A DNA stretch of 50,209 bases from CAZIWX01 sp964543125 (GCA_964543125.1 CAZIWX010000005.1:1-50209), one strand, 5' to 3'. Shown: positions 32,896-43,044, numbered from the stretch's first letter. Notes: a model not told the origin generated them from the letters alone. A program made the numbers and translations.

Positions 32896-35376
32896 ATGTC
32901 TGAAACGATTGAATTTCCGTTTGCAAATCAATCCCCGGTAACCGTACCGGTTGAACATCCAACAAAATCAAACCCTGAATCCGGAACTGAAATAGTCACG
33001 GATGAGCGGCCTTATGGTTCGGATATCACCGCTTATTATGGTGAGGATCATCTGGCTACCTCCGTGCTGCGCGGCAAGTACCTGGCGCCTTGGGAAAAAT
33101 CCCCGCGGGATCTGTGGCTGCGGATAGCCGCCGCCGCGGCCGCGGTAGAAAAAGACAGCCAGTTATGGGAAACCCGTTTTTCTGAAATTCTGAATGATTT
33201 TCGTTTTGTTCCCGGTGGCCGAATCATGCACGGTGCCGGCCGGGAAGATATAAAAACCACCCTGAATAATTGTTATGTGGTCGCCATTAAGGGTGACTCC
33301 ATCAATGCTATCTATAGTACCATCATCGACGAAGCTAAAACCTATAAATATGGTGGCGGCTGTGGACACGATCTTTCTGTTTTACGCCCCAAAGGCGCGG
33401 TAATTGACGGCACCGGCGGTGAATCGTGTGGTCCCACCGGTTTTATGAATTTGTTCAGCGAAAATACTAACACCATTGCCCAGCATGGCCGGCGCGGCGC
33501 CAATATGCAAACCATGCGGGTGGATCATCCGGATATTCGGGAGTTCATCAATATCAAGCGTAATCTGAATAAGGTGAAGTACTCCAATATCTCAGTCCTG
33601 CTGACCCACGAGTTCATGCAGGCGGTGGAAAATGATACTGACTTTGATCTCAGGTGGAATAATCAGGTTCACAAAACCATCAAGGCCCGGGAACTCTGGG
33701 ATCAGATCATTGAAAGCGCCCACGCCAGTGCTGAACCCGGGCTCATTTTTTGGGACACGATGAAAGAATTTCACAATGCCGAATATTGCAGTCCGCTCGT
33801 GAGCACCAATCCCTGCGGTGAACAACCGTTACCGGACGGCGGCTGCTGTAACCTCGGCGCCGTGAACCTGGCACGCTTTGTGGATGAAAAAGGCAATTTC
33901 CAGATGGAGGAATTCAAACTGGCGGTGGCCTATGGAACCCGCTTTCTGGATAATCTCATCGACATCAACGCTGATCGTCATGCACTAGAAGAGCAGAAAA
34001 GTAATGCCCTCAACGATCGCCGCGTGGGTTTGGGTATTCTGGGGCTGGGTGACATGCTTCTGGAATGCGGCATCAAATACGATACGGAAGAAGCACTAAA
34101 AACCGTGGAAGAGGTCATGCGCGTATTTCGTGACACCGCCTATGAAACCTCCATTGCCTTGGCCGCCGAAAGGGGTGTTTTTCCCAATTTCAAATGGGAA
34201 GGCTACAGCAAAAGCAAGTTTGTGAAAAATCTGCCCAAAGCGCTGCGGGATAAAATCCGAAAGACCGGGATTCGCAATTCCACCGTTCTTACCGTGGCTC
34301 CGACCGGAAGCGGTGCAATTGTAGCCCGGGTAACTTCCGGGATCGAGCCCATTTTTGCCACCAGTTATCTGCGGCGGGTGAAGAGAAATGAAGGTTACGG
34401 CGAGGAATTCACCGAATTCAAAGTCATACACCCCACCATCAAAAAGATGTTCGGGAGCGATGCGGATTTACCACCCTACGTGGTGACCTCCCACCAAATT
34501 GATCCCTATTTTCGTGTCAGAATGCAGGGAGTTATCCAGAAATATATCGACGCCTCCATCAGCTCAACCGTGAACCTGCCGGAAGATGTTCCGGTGGCAA
34601 CGGTTGCCGACATCTACCTGACCGCCTACAAGGCCGGATTAAAAGGCATTACGGTCTACCGCGAAGGCAGCCGTGAAGGTATCCTTATCTCGGATAAAAA
34701 AGCCCGGGACGGGCTCGAGGCGCCGGCTATCACCGATCCTGAATTGGAAATACCGCCGGCTACCAATGCTCAGCGAAAGAACGGCCAATTACAGACCGCC
34801 GGTGCGGGATTACCGGCCGGGAGAAGCATTCCCCTGCGTCCCCGTACCCGGCCACGTGATACAGTGGGAATCACCCGCCGGTTACGAACCGGTGAAGGGT
34901 CGCTATATGTGACCATCAATCACGACGAAAATGGTTTATGCGAAGTTTTCACGACGATCGGAAAAGCGGGTGGCAATGCAGCTGCCCAGGCCGAGGCTAT
35001 CAGCCGCTTGATTTCGCTGGCGTTGCGATCGGGAATTGATGTTCGTGAGATTGTGAAACAATTAAAAGGTATCAGCGGACCCAATCCGGTTTGGGAAGAA
35101 GGTCAGTTGATTCTATCCACTCCCGACGCCATTGGCAAAGCTCTGGAGCGACATCTGGACGAATTCGAGAAAAACGCCACACCGGCCGACATCAAGACGG
35201 AAAAAGCGTTTCATCTCGTCAACACCTTCACGCCGCAACCGCAATTTGATCTGGTGGAAACCCCAGAATCCGTCTCCGCTAGTAAAGCTATGACCACCTG
35301 TCCGGAATGCGGTGGGAATGTCTTTCACGAAGCGGGTTGTATAACCTGCCCCAACTGCGGGTACTCCAAATGCTGA
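32896..35376 (+). CDS. nrdJ: Vitamin B12-dependent (class II) ribonucleotide reductase
   Basis: An 826-residue enzyme reducing ribonucleotides to deoxyribonucleotides with adenosylcobalamin, needing no oxygen and no separate radical subunit. LNNCYVVAIKGDS supplies Cys126, the first redox Cys. The active site STNPCGEQPLPDGGCCNLGAVNL contains Asn305, the thiyl Cys307 and Glu309. APTGSGAIVARVTSGIEP and the following KGITVYREGSREGIL match the family end of the barrel. A TSCPD domain (GSLYVTINHDENGLCEVFTTIGKAG) spans about 670-770. The C-terminus is a zinc-ribbon-like module with CPECGG and CPNCGYSKC that returns electrons to the active site. It has its own promoter and terminator, so it appears to be a single-gene unit. 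Confidence 0.97.
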   Translation: MSETIEFPFANQSPVTVPVEHPTKSNPESGTEIVTDERPYGSDITAYYGEDHLATSVLRGKYLAPWEKSPRDLWLRIAAAAAAVEKDSQLWETRFSEILNDFRFVPGGRIMHGAGREDIKTTLNNCYVVAIKGDSINAIYSTIIDEAKTYKYGGGCGHDLSVLRPKGAVIDGTGGESCGPTGFMNLFSENTNTIAQHGRRGANMQTMRVDHPDIREFINIKRNLNKVKYSNISVLLTHEFMQAVENDTDFDLRWNNQVHKTIKARELWDQIIESAHASAEPGLIFWDTMKEFHNAEYCSPLVSTNPCGEQPLPDGGCCNLGAVNLARFVDEKGNFQMEEFKLAVAYGTRFLDNLIDINADRHALEEQKSNALNDRRVGLGILGLGDMLLECGIKYDTEEALKTVEEVMRVFRDTAYETSIALAAERGVFPNFKWEGYSKSKFVKNLPKALRDKIRKTGIRNSTVLTVAPTGSGAIVARVTSGIEPIFATSYLRRVKRNEGYGEEFTEFKVIHPTIKKMFGSDADLPPYVVTSHQIDPYFRVRMQGVIQKYIDASISSTVNLPEDVPVATVADIYLTAYKAGLKGITVYREGSREGILISDKKARDGLEAPAITDPELEIPPATNAQRKNGQLQTAGAGLPAGRSIPLRPRTRPRDTVGITRRLRTGEGSLYVTINHDENGLCEVFTTIGKAGGNAAAQAEAISRLISLALRSGIDVREIVKQLKGISGPNPVWEEGQLILSTPDAIGKALERHLDEFEKNATPADIKTEKAFHLVNTFTPQPQFDLVETPESVSASKAMTTCPECGGNVFHEAGCITCPNCGYSKC

Positions 35377-35420
35377 TCACTCCGGCAATTTTGTCATAAG
35401 CCCGAAACCATCCTACATAA

Positions 35421-35448
35421 AAAGCCCTTATCCAAAGGGCTTTTTTTT
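35421..35448 (+). terminator. Rho-independent terminator between nrdJ and the patatin gene
   Basis: AAAGCCCTT (35421-35429) pairs with AAGGGCTTT (35435-35443) around a 5-base loop, followed by eight T residues to 35448. On the minus strand the hairpin is followed by TTATG, with five Ts counting the stem end. It probably stops both nrdJ and the converging patatin gene. Confidence 0.88.
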
Positions 35449-35478
35449 ACCTGCATAACCCTATATCACCTGCGCCCA

Positions 35479-37737
35479 CTAAAAGATCCAACCAATGCGC
35501 GCGTAAGATTGGCCGGTCCAGCCGCTCTGTTCTACCCAGGAAAAGCCATAAACCAAAGGCCCGATCGGCGTGTCATATTCAAAGGATAATTCAATCCCCA
35601 CATTGTACCGGGGTTCCAGATTCCCCAAATTCTCAAACGGGTAATGATTCCCAATAGATTGGAAAAAATTAAGGTGAATCCAGGTACTTCGGATTCCCGG
35701 ATTATAGACCAGATCGACGCCCATGGTTACCTGGTCAAGCATTAGCGCATCGGCATTCAGACTGTATTTTTGCAGCGATCCCTCCAGCGGCCGCACCCAT
35801 TCCGGTAAAGGCGCAACCATGGGATCGCCCAACATACGCGCCAGGCTCACCGAGAAAGATGAACCAAACCGATTCGTGAGAAATCCGCCCACGGCGCCAT
35901 TGACTTCAATTCGATTGAAGATTACATCTCGCAGGGGTGAAGCCAACAGCTTCAGGTTGGCCAGATTGTCCTGAGTAATGCCGCCCGTGAGTGATAAGTT
36001 TACCGTCAGGCCTTGCAGGATGGGAACTTCATTGTCATGTTTGTTGATACTTAACCTGAACTGATACCGAAAGTAGTCGCCATCCAATACCAGCTTTCGA
36101 CCCGCGGCTGCCCAAACAGGAATATCCAGCAAGTGCTCTTTAAAACCCTCGCCCCCGGGGACGGCGTATTTAAAATCCCGGACGGCAACCTCGGTGGCCA
36201 ATAACACGGCGCCGTTCAGAACCGAGAGTGCCTGGAGGTGTAACTGCGACGTGGTGAAGGTGAGAAAATCAATCCCGCTGAACCGGGAATCATATTGATA
36301 AACATGCGTTCCCGACATGAGTTGCAGGCCCAGACGCTGATCATACAGGTCGAACCGCAACATCTGAGGTAGTGATAGCCCTAGCGTTACGCCGCTGTGA
36401 AAATTCCCCAGGTAAACATTGACCTGGCTGTACAAGGCCGTCTGAAAAATCCGGCGATTCTCCACCGAGCCATAAATGTTCATCCCCGCCGAGCGATCGA
36501 AATAAAATCCACCGGTTAAGCGTAATTTTAAATTTTCCACCACATGAATATGAGCAATGGCGTCTTGCCTCGTGCTATCGGGAGAGAACCTCACCTGAAT
36601 GGAACTGATAAAACTGTTGCTCAGTAAGCTGTAAATGGCTTTCAGATCATTGTTGAAATGCAGGGAATCCCCCACCTTAAACGGCAGTCTCGTGCGAATT
36701 TGCTTCTTCGTGAGCAAATGATTCCCCGTTATTTCAATCTTGGAAATTCGACAATCATCCAGGGCGTGCCGCACCATTGTCTGCTTCATGTGAAATAATT
36801 CAGGATTGCTCGTGTAAGGAAATTCCCGTTTGATTTGAGGAATAACTTTCAGAGCAGCCTGATAGCCGGCCGCAATTGCCTCTGAACCTTTTTGGAAATC
36901 CAGTAGATTGATATTGCTCAACGGAATATTAATAAAGGTATCCCATCCGCTAACCGAGTTGGAATCACTCCGGGCCGCGAAGACATTCATGTAATAAGCA
37001 GCTAGGGCCGGCAGGTCATTCAATTCCGCATAGCGTGGCGAGGGAGTGGCCACATTCACAGCCACGATATAATCGGCGCCGGCCGCCCGGGCGGCTGCGA
37101 TTGGCAAATTGTCATATATACCGCCGTCTACATATAAAGACGAATCCTCAATAATTGGCTCATAAATGATGGGGAAGGCCATGGATTTCCGGACCGCTTC
37201 CGTGAGTGAACCTGAATTCAATACCTTGACCTTTTGATGAATCAGCTCCGAGCTGATCGCACGAAACCGGATGGGCAAACGGTCAAAATCCCCATCCGCG
37301 ACAAAGTCACCCGGCGCTAAACCAAAGGTCAGTAATTTATGCAAACCTACATCGGAGAGGAGTGCTTTGGGCTTCTGAAACCGATTGCGGTTGAAATAAA
37401 GTTCAAATTGGGATGGGAGATTTTGAAAGCGGCGTTCTAAAGGAATATCCCGGGGATCCATTTTATTCGCCACGGCTTTTCCCAATAAATCCTCGGCTTC
37501 CCAGTCTTTGAATTCATTCAGAGAAACGCCGGCCGCATATAATCCGCCGATGACGGCGCCCGCGCTGGTTCCCGCGATCACATCAATGGGGATATGATTT
37601 TCCTCGAAAGCTTGCAGTACACCAATCTGGGCCAAGCCGCGGGCGCCGCCACCAGATAATGCCAAGCCTAATTGAGGACGATTCTGCGCAAACAACAGGG
37701 TACAAGTCAACACATAGAATATCTTACGGCTTAGCAC
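35479..37737 (-). CDS. Patatin-like phospholipase fused to POTRA and outer-membrane barrel
   Basis: A 752-residue protein with a signal peptide (about 1-18). The patatin domain (20-310) has the oxyanion hole GGGARG (29-34), the nucleophile Ser58 in GTSAG and the catalytic Asp in YVDGGIYDNLP. It is followed by a POTRA-like segment (about 330-410, ISKIEITGNHLLTKKQIRTRL). A BamA-type 16-strand barrel ends in RIGWIF, whose final aromatic residue fits insertion by BamA. This is the type Vd autotransporter plan in which the lipase is presented through its own barrel. The start ATG overlaps the miaA stop by one base. The substrate, probably phospholipid, is inferred from the family. Confidence 0.9.
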   Translation of the reverse strand: MLSRKIFYVLTCTLLFAQNRPQLGLALSGGGARGLAQIGVLQAFEENHIPIDVIAGTSAGAVIGGLYAAGVSLNEFKDWEAEDLLGKAVANKMDPRDIPLERRFQNLPSQFELYFNRNRFQKPKALLSDVGLHKLLTFGLAPGDFVADGDFDRLPIRFRAISSELIHQKVKVLNSGSLTEAVRKSMAFPIIYEPIIEDSSLYVDGGIYDNLPIAAARAAGADYIVAVNVATPSPRYAELNDLPALAAYYMNVFAARSDSNSVSGWDTFINIPLSNINLLDFQKGSEAIAAGYQAALKVIPQIKREFPYTSNPELFHMKQTMVRHALDDCRISKIEITGNHLLTKKQIRTRLPFKVGDSLHFNNDLKAIYSLLSNSFISSIQVRFSPDSTRQDAIAHIHVVENLKLRLTGGFYFDRSAGMNIYGSVENRRIFQTALYSQVNVYLGNFHSGVTLGLSLPQMLRFDLYDQRLGLQLMSGTHVYQYDSRFSGIDFLTFTTSQLHLQALSVLNGAVLLATEVAVRDFKYAVPGGEGFKEHLLDIPVWAAAGRKLVLDGDYFRYQFRLSINKHDNEVPILQGLTVNLSLTGGITQDNLANLKLLASPLRDVIFNRIEVNGAVGGFLTNRFGSSFSVSLARMLGDPMVAPLPEWVRPLEGSLQKYSLNADALMLDQVTMGVDLVYNPGIRSTWIHLNFFQSIGNHYPFENLGNLEPRYNVGIELSFEYDTPIGPLVYGFSWVEQSGWTGQSYARIGWIF

Positions 37738-38642
37738 TAAGTTAACTCAATCCAGGCTTGGTAAGGATGATTACGGAACCAGGTAAGCTGACGTTTGGCA
37801 TAATTGCGCGTATGTTGTTGAATTTGGTCAATCATTTTTGTTTTGCCGAGATCGCCATCCAGGAACTGAAATGTCTCCCGGTAACCGATGGTTTTCAAGG
37901 GATAAAGCGCGGGAGAATATCCCGCCTGCCGCAAGGCTTGACATTCCTCGATCAAACCGGCCGCCAACATTGTTTTTACGCGTTCATTGATCTTGGTATA
38001 CAGGATTTCACGCGGCCGGGCCAGAATGATCCTGAATTCATTCAGATCGAACGGATCCGGGGACTGCCGGAAGGCTTGGGTGGGTGGCATTCCGGTGATA
38101 TGGAAAATTTCAAACGCCCGGACCAATTTTTTTACATCATTAAAATGAAAGGCCGCCGCATAATCCGGATCAATTTCCCGCAAACGCTCCCACAGTGACT
38201 CAGCTCCGACTTTGGCTAATTCAGCCTCATAGTGATTGCGGATTTCGGTTTTCCGGGGTGGCTCCTTAAAAAGCCCCTGACCCAGGGCTTCCAGGTACAG
38301 GCCGGTTCCACCAACCACAACCGGAAAATTACCCCGGCTGCGAATAGCCCGTATCCGTTGGCGGGCATCCCGGTAAAATTGACCGGCACTCCAGACTAAA
38401 TCCGGCGTCAATTCGTTAATAAAATGGTGCGGTACACGCTTTAGATATTCGGGGGCCGGTGTAGCCGTACCGATGTCCATTCCAATATACACCTGCCGGC
38501 TATCAGCCGAAACAACCTCCACCGGCAGGTGCTGGGTCAGGGCCATGACCTGATCCGTTTTCCCAACCCCGGTGGGGCCGGCCAGAACCAGATACGAATT
38601 TTCCGGGATGGAGAAATTTTGTCCGGAGATGGAAATCTGCAT
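37737..38642 (-). CDS. miaA: tRNA dimethylallyltransferase
   Basis: A 301-residue enzyme adding a dimethylallyl group to A37 of tRNAs reading UNN codons. The P-loop is LAGPTGVGKTD (20-30). SADSRQVYIGMDIGTATP and VGGTGLYLEAL are diagnostic, as is the central segment LARPREILYTKINERVKTMLAAGL. The C-terminal RNYAKRQLTWFRNH closes the domain. The start overlaps the mutL stop by one base and the end overlaps the patatin gene by one. The mutL-miaA order is common in bacteria. Confidence 0.96.
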   Translation of the reverse strand: MQISISGQNFSIPENSYLVLAGPTGVGKTDQVMALTQHLPVEVVSADSRQVYIGMDIGTATPAPEYLKRVPHHFINELTPDLVWSAGQFYRDARQRIRAIRSRGNFPVVVGGTGLYLEALGQGLFKEPPRKTEIRNHYEAELAKVGAESLWERLREIDPDYAAAFHFNDVKKLVRAFEIFHITGMPPTQAFRQSPDPFDLNEFRIILARPREILYTKINERVKTMLAAGLIEECQALRQAGYSPALYPLKTIGYRETFQFLDGDLGKTKMIDQIQQHTRNYAKRQLTWFRNHPYQAWIELT

Positions 38643-40477
38643 CAGTGACGCTCGAAACGTTTATCCAATTCTTCCATGGTTAACTGAATGATAATGGGGC
38701 GCCCATGGGGGCAATAATAGGGGTGTTGAGTGGCGAAAAGACGATCCACCAGCGTACGCATTTCCTCCTCGGTGAGGGGATCACCGGCTTTTACGGCAGC
38801 TTTGCATGAATAGGATGCGGCCAGGCGTTTGCCGGGCGAATAATCAAACTCCCGGCTCGTCTTATAATTATCCACCAGTTCTCGCAGAACCTCACCTTCC
38901 CGGCCCCCGCGCATATCCGCCGGAACGGCTTCTATCAATAGCGTCCGGGGACCAAATTCACGAATCTGGAATCCCAACTTGTTCAGATCGGCCAGAATGT
39001 CCAACAAGGTGTTGTAATCATCCGGTGGAAATTCCACGGTTTGGGGAAACAACAGGGTTTGAGAGTGTCCGCTACGGGTTTCCAGCAGGTGCAATGCTTC
39101 CTCGAACAAAATGCGTTCATGCGCCACATGCTGATCGATAATGGCAATCCCGCTGTTGATCTGACTCAAAATATACTTATTGTGAACCTGCCAGATAAAT
39201 CCGCCGGGACTTCGCTCGGGCCGCGGAATGATGGTTTCAGGTGATTTTTTCAGAACCCGGGAAAATTCCCGCGCCCGGCGCAGTAGTTCACTCTCTTCCG
39301 GCGTGCGGGTAGCCTCGGTGGGCGGATTAGCCGGTGGTTGACCGGATCGTCTACCGTAAATGTCGATTTGGTCCGGATTCGCATCACCGGCCGGCATATG
39401 CAACGGGTTAAACGGTGGCGCGGCGTATTGCCGACGGTTAAAAAATGATTGCGGCCGCGGCCGGTTATGGAGACCAGGCAGGATTTTCATGGTTTCCTGC
39501 AAGCCGGTTTCCACGGTTTCCTTCAGTACATGGTAAACCCGCCACTCATCCTTGAATTTCACCTCGTTTTTGGTGGGATGAACATTTACATCCACTTCGT
39601 TGGGCGGCAGGGTCACTTTTAGCACAAAAAATGGATATTCGCCGCGCTGAATCATACTGCGATAAGCGCTGTAAACGGCATTGTTCAACAACCGGTCCAT
39701 GACCGGCCGGCCGTTCACAAACAAAAATTGTTCTCCTCGGGCAACTCGCACCAAATCCAGGTCGCCGATCTGTCCGGAGACTTTGATTTGACCGCGATTA
39801 TTATCCACACCGACTACTTTTCCCTCATATTCCCGGCCGAATATCTGGCCAATTCGCTCCACGAGACTCCCTGCTTTGCAATCAACCAATATTTTACGAT
39901 CCGCGGTCAGCTTCAGATTTAATTCGGGATGCGCCAACGCCAGAGGTTTGAACATGTCCAGGATGTGGTTAATTTCAGTGCGTTTACTCTTTAAAAATTT
40001 TAATCGGGCGGGTACATTGAAAAATAGATTCTTAATCGTTATTTGGGTGCCCTTGGTCCAGGCGGTGGGTGCGAAGCTGGTTTCGTGTCCCGCATCAATT
40101 TTGAACAAAAACGCATCTTCTCCATCAACCGGACATGCGATCGCCTCGACCATGGACACCGAGGCAATACTGGCCAAAGCTTCTCCCCGAAAGCCCAGCG
40201 TCGCCAGATGGAAAAGATCTTCGACTTTGGTAATTTTGCTGGTGGCGTGACGCTGAAAAGCCAGTTTCAGCTCATCGCCATTCATGCCCTGTCCGTCATC
40301 GGTAACCTGGATCAGGGCCCGGCCACCCTCTTCGACGGTGACTTCAATTTTGCTTGCTCCGGCATCAATGGCGTTTTCCAACAACTCTTTCACTACCGAA
40401 GCCGGCCGTTGGATAACCTCTCCGGCGGCAATTTTATTGGTAAGAATTTCAGGTAGAATGTGAATACGGGAAGTCAT
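38642..40477 (-). CDS. mutL: DNA mismatch repair protein MutL
   Basis: A 611-residue mismatch-repair ATPase. The N-terminal GHKL domain shows ELLENAIDAGASKIEV, DDGQGM, TLGFRGEALASIASV and the KGTQITIKNLFFNVPAR strand; the transducer region holds FVNGRPVMDRLL and NVHPTKNEVKF. After a Pro-rich linker (about 340-410) the C-terminal dimerisation domain has DQHVAHERILFEE. This fits the DQHA-x2-E-x4-E endonuclease motif with Ala replaced by Val. SCKAAVKAGDPLTEEEM and CPHGRP complete the metal site. The protein is therefore probably a nicking MutL. It lies 16 bases after the ftcD stop and overlaps miaA by one base. Confidence 0.96.
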   Translation of the reverse strand: MTSRIHILPEILTNKIAAGEVIQRPASVVKELLENAIDAGASKIEVTVEEGGRALIQVTDDGQGMNGDELKLAFQRHATSKITKVEDLFHLATLGFRGEALASIASVSMVEAIACPVDGEDAFLFKIDAGHETSFAPTAWTKGTQITIKNLFFNVPARLKFLKSKRTEINHILDMFKPLALAHPELNLKLTADRKILVDCKAGSLVERIGQIFGREYEGKVVGVDNNRGQIKVSGQIGDLDLVRVARGEQFLFVNGRPVMDRLLNNAVYSAYRSMIQRGEYPFFVLKVTLPPNEVDVNVHPTKNEVKFKDEWRVYHVLKETVETGLQETMKILPGLHNRPRPQSFFNRRQYAAPPFNPLHMPAGDANPDQIDIYGRRSGQPPANPPTEATRTPEESELLRRAREFSRVLKKSPETIIPRPERSPGGFIWQVHNKYILSQINSGIAIIDQHVAHERILFEEALHLLETRSGHSQTLLFPQTVEFPPDDYNTLLDILADLNKLGFQIREFGPRTLLIEAVPADMRGGREGEVLRELVDNYKTSREFDYSPGKRLAASYSCKAAVKAGDPLTEEEMRTLVDRLFATQHPYYCPHGRPIIIQLTMEELDKRFERH

Positions 40478-40493
40478 GGCACCGGTTTAAGCG

Positions 40494-42185
40494 CTAATCA
40501 GGCAAGGTTAATGTCTTGAATATTTTTTGCAATGTTGCCTCCGTCAGGGCCCTCATTTCATTTCGCAATTCTTGCGTTTTTTCCGTAAGCCCGGTCACAA
40601 ATTCCGGTGCGTCCAAACCCTTGAGGTTGATCAATACATTCATGGCGGCCCCTTCCAACCCGGCCCGGGAAATGAGAATGGCCACACCCGCATCGGAGAG
40701 CGAATTTCGATTGCCGATCTCCCCTAGTTCGACCGCCAGCCGGGCAACTTCCAGCGCGGCTTCCATAACTTGCAAAGGAACCTGAGCTGATAGCTTGGTT
40801 GCTTTTAAAATGGTCGCGGCCCGGATAATCCGCTGTTCATCCGTTTTTTTCTTCAGACGCCTGGAAGCCAGCACCTTGTTAAAAGCGGCCGTATCCGCAT
40901 CCACCAGCAAAAGCAACTTTTCCTTCAGGGTTTTGGCTTTTAGACTCAATTCCTCGACCCGGGTTGCAACCGCCTGATAACCTTTCTTCCCGAAGGTCAG
41001 CACACCCACCATGTTCACCAGGGCGGCTGCCAAAGAGCCGGCCAGGGCGGCCACCGAACCACCCCCCGGCGCTGGTGAATCTGATGAAAGCTCGTCAACA
41101 AAATCCGAGACAGTATGTCTAACCAGGGAGGCTTTGCCGGAATCACGAAGCTGATATTCGATAATTTTTTCGGTGGGATTAAAGGGTGCAACTTCACTGA
41201 GTCCCAAGGACTGGATGGCTATTCGCACCAATTCAGCCTCCGGAACCGCGGTGGAATTCCCCTGCTTTTTCAGATAGTGCCCACCAGCTCGTAACAACGC
41301 TTGCAGGGGCGCCAGTCCCACTAACTCACTCCCGGTCACACGCAATCCCCGGCGTTCAGCCTGAGCACACACCTCGTCAAAGGCCACATGCATGGGTGTC
41401 AGATCAAAATCCACGAGGTTCATGGAGATCTGGGCCATTTTATACTCATCAATGTACCAGCCCACCGCTTTCACTGCTTCCAGAGTACCCGGGACATTGA
41501 TCATCTTCCCCTCGGCATCCCGCAGGATTTTGCCATTCTCGTCGCGCTTCGCCCGGCCCTGTTCGCGAATATCCAGCGCGATGTCGGAGGCCAGCTTACG
41601 ATTGCGGGTATTAAGATTCACATTGTAAGCAATGAGAAATTTACGGGCGCCGATCACGGTGGCTCCCGCTTGGGGATTAAACAGCGGTTCACCAAAATCA
41701 GGTTTGAAGTCCGGTGATTTCAGTTTTTCAGGTAAAGCTTCATATTCCCCGGCACGGATAGTGGCCAGATTCCGCCTTTCCGGACGGGTGGCCGCGTGTT
41801 CATATAGATAAACCGGGATTTTCAAATCCTCGCCGACCCGTTTCCCCAATTTTTCAGCCAATTCCACGCAAGTATTCATGGTAATATTCGCAACCGGGAT
41901 AAATGGACACACATCGGTAGCACCCATACGGGGGTGGGCGCCCGTGTGATGCCGCATATCAATGACTTCCGACGCTTTCTTGATGGCCTGAAAAGCGGCT
42001 TCCACCACTGCCACGGGATTTCCCACGAAGGTAACCACCGTTCGATTCGTGTCCGCGCCCGGGTCCACATCCAACAAGGTTACACCCTCAATTTTTTCTA
42101 TTTCACCGGTGATCTGGCGAATGATGTTCAGGTCCCGGCCTTCGCTGAAATTAGGTACGCACTCAACAATCTGATTCTGTGACAT
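40494..42185 (-). CDS. ftcD: Bifunctional glutamate formimidoyltransferase/formimidotetrahydrofolate cyclodeaminase
   Basis: A 563-residue fused enzyme for the last steps of histidine degradation. The N-terminal formimidoyltransferase (about 1-330) begins IVECVPNFSEGRDLNII and contains HHTGAHPRMGATDVCPFIP, with the catalytic-region His. The C-terminal cyclodeaminase (about 360-560) contains LSSDSPAPGGGSVAALAGSL and DAGVAILISRAGLEGAAMNV. Together they transfer the formimino group to tetrahydrofolate and deaminate it to methenyl-tetrahydrofolate. No hutH, hutU or hutI is within the window, so the histidine source is not shown. The single fused chain matches the FCB-type arrangement. It is followed by mutL. 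Confidence 0.94.
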   Translation of the reverse strand: MSQNQIVECVPNFSEGRDLNIIRQITGEIEKIEGVTLLDVDPGADTNRTVVTFVGNPVAVVEAAFQAIKKASEVIDMRHHTGAHPRMGATDVCPFIPVANITMNTCVELAEKLGKRVGEDLKIPVYLYEHAATRPERRNLATIRAGEYEALPEKLKSPDFKPDFGEPLFNPQAGATVIGARKFLIAYNVNLNTRNRKLASDIALDIREQGRAKRDENGKILRDAEGKMINVPGTLEAVKAVGWYIDEYKMAQISMNLVDFDLTPMHVAFDEVCAQAERRGLRVTGSELVGLAPLQALLRAGGHYLKKQGNSTAVPEAELVRIAIQSLGLSEVAPFNPTEKIIEYQLRDSGKASLVRHTVSDFVDELSSDSPAPGGGSVAALAGSLAAALVNMVGVLTFGKKGYQAVATRVEELSLKAKTLKEKLLLLVDADTAAFNKVLASRRLKKKTDEQRIIRAATILKATKLSAQVPLQVMEAALEVARLAVELGEIGNRNSLSDAGVAILISRAGLEGAAMNVLINLKGLDAPEFVTGLTEKTQELRNEMRALTEATLQKIFKTLTLPD

Positions 42186-42204
42186 TTTGCTTTCCGTTTG
42201 CCAT

Positions 42205-42396
42205 TTAAATTTTTGCTAAATAATAAATCATCGCCAGCACCGCAATAACCATAATCACCAGCCAAATTGGATTTCGACCGGCGGGGCGTTCATAATACTG
42301 GAGCCGCCTGAAGTGAAGGCGTTTATCGTCTTCCCCGGTTACAACTTTATCAAACCGGGATGGACGGCGCCGCGGCGGTGGACCGAATAAACCCAT
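42205..42396 (-). CDS. Small single-pass membrane protein
   Basis: A 63-residue protein with a basic N-terminal half (FGPPPRRRPSRFDK and RLHFRRLQYYERP) and a C-terminal transmembrane helix (IWLVIMVIAVLAMIYYLAKI, 44-63). It starts 3 bases after the M50 protease stop, so it is probably co-translated with it, and ends 19 bases before ftcD. I recognise no family. The arrangement suggests a tail-anchored protein with a cytoplasmic basic segment. Confidence 0.65.
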   Translation of the reverse strand: MGLFGPPPRRRPSRFDKVVTGEDDKRLHFRRLQYYERPAGRNPIWLVIMVIAVLAMIYYLAKI

Positions 42397-42399
42397 GGC

Positions 42400-43044
42400 T
42401 CAAATTCCGGCGAAGACCCACATAAAAAATGTTACAAACGGCCCGATCATTCTTCCGATGATATGAATATTGGTGAACATTCCCAACAGGATGACACCCA
42501 TGAGGATCATGGGTCCCCGCATCTCCAGCATTCGCAGGGTTGGTTCATAGCGCCGTGGTAGAATTCCAGCTAATATCCGCGATCCATCGAGCGGGGGAAT
42601 CGGCAGGATATTAAATACGGCCAGTGCCAGATTAATATAGACTGACAAATAGACCATCATGAACAGAATGTCAGCGATACTCATACTCTGGCCGCGCATT
42701 CCCATGGAGATCATGGCGCGCAATAACAAACCGGATATCAGTGCCAGCAACATATTCATCCCCGGACCGGCCGCCGCTATCCACATCATGTCCCGTTTTG
42801 GATTCCGTAGATAACGCGGGTCAACCGGTACCGGTTTGGCCCAGCCGAAGCGTACCAGGAAAATCATAAGGGTTCCAAACGGGTCCAAATGCGCCAGCGG
42901 ATTCAAGGTCAGCCGGCCCATCAACTTGGCGGTGGGATCACCAAACCGGTAAGCCACATACCCATGGGCGTACTCGTGGAGTGTCAGTGCCAGTAAAATG
43001 GGGGGCACTGAAATTATGAGCATTGATATATTTATTCCATTCAT
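42400..43044 (-). CDS. Site-2-type membrane metalloprotease (M50 family, YwhC/FtsH-type)
   Basis: A 214-residue integral membrane protein with about five transmembrane helices. The zinc motif HEYAHG at residues 23-28 lies in the first helix region. NPLAHLDPFGTLM comes next, and NILPIPPLDGSRIL supplies the Asp ligand near the third core helix. These features define the compact M50 group lacking a PDZ domain. Its substrates are unknown; related proteases cut membrane proteins within the bilayer. The gene precedes the small membrane protein with a 3-base gap. Confidence 0.9.
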   Translation of the reverse strand: MNGINISMLIISVPPILLALTLHEYAHGYVAYRFGDPTAKLMGRLTLNPLAHLDPFGTLMIFLVRFGWAKPVPVDPRYLRNPKRDMMWIAAAGPGMNMLLALISGLLLRAMISMGMRGQSMSIADILFMMVYLSVYINLALAVFNILPIPPLDGSRILAGILPRRYEPTLRMLEMRGPMILMGVILLGMFTNIHIIGRMIGPFVTFFMWVFAGI

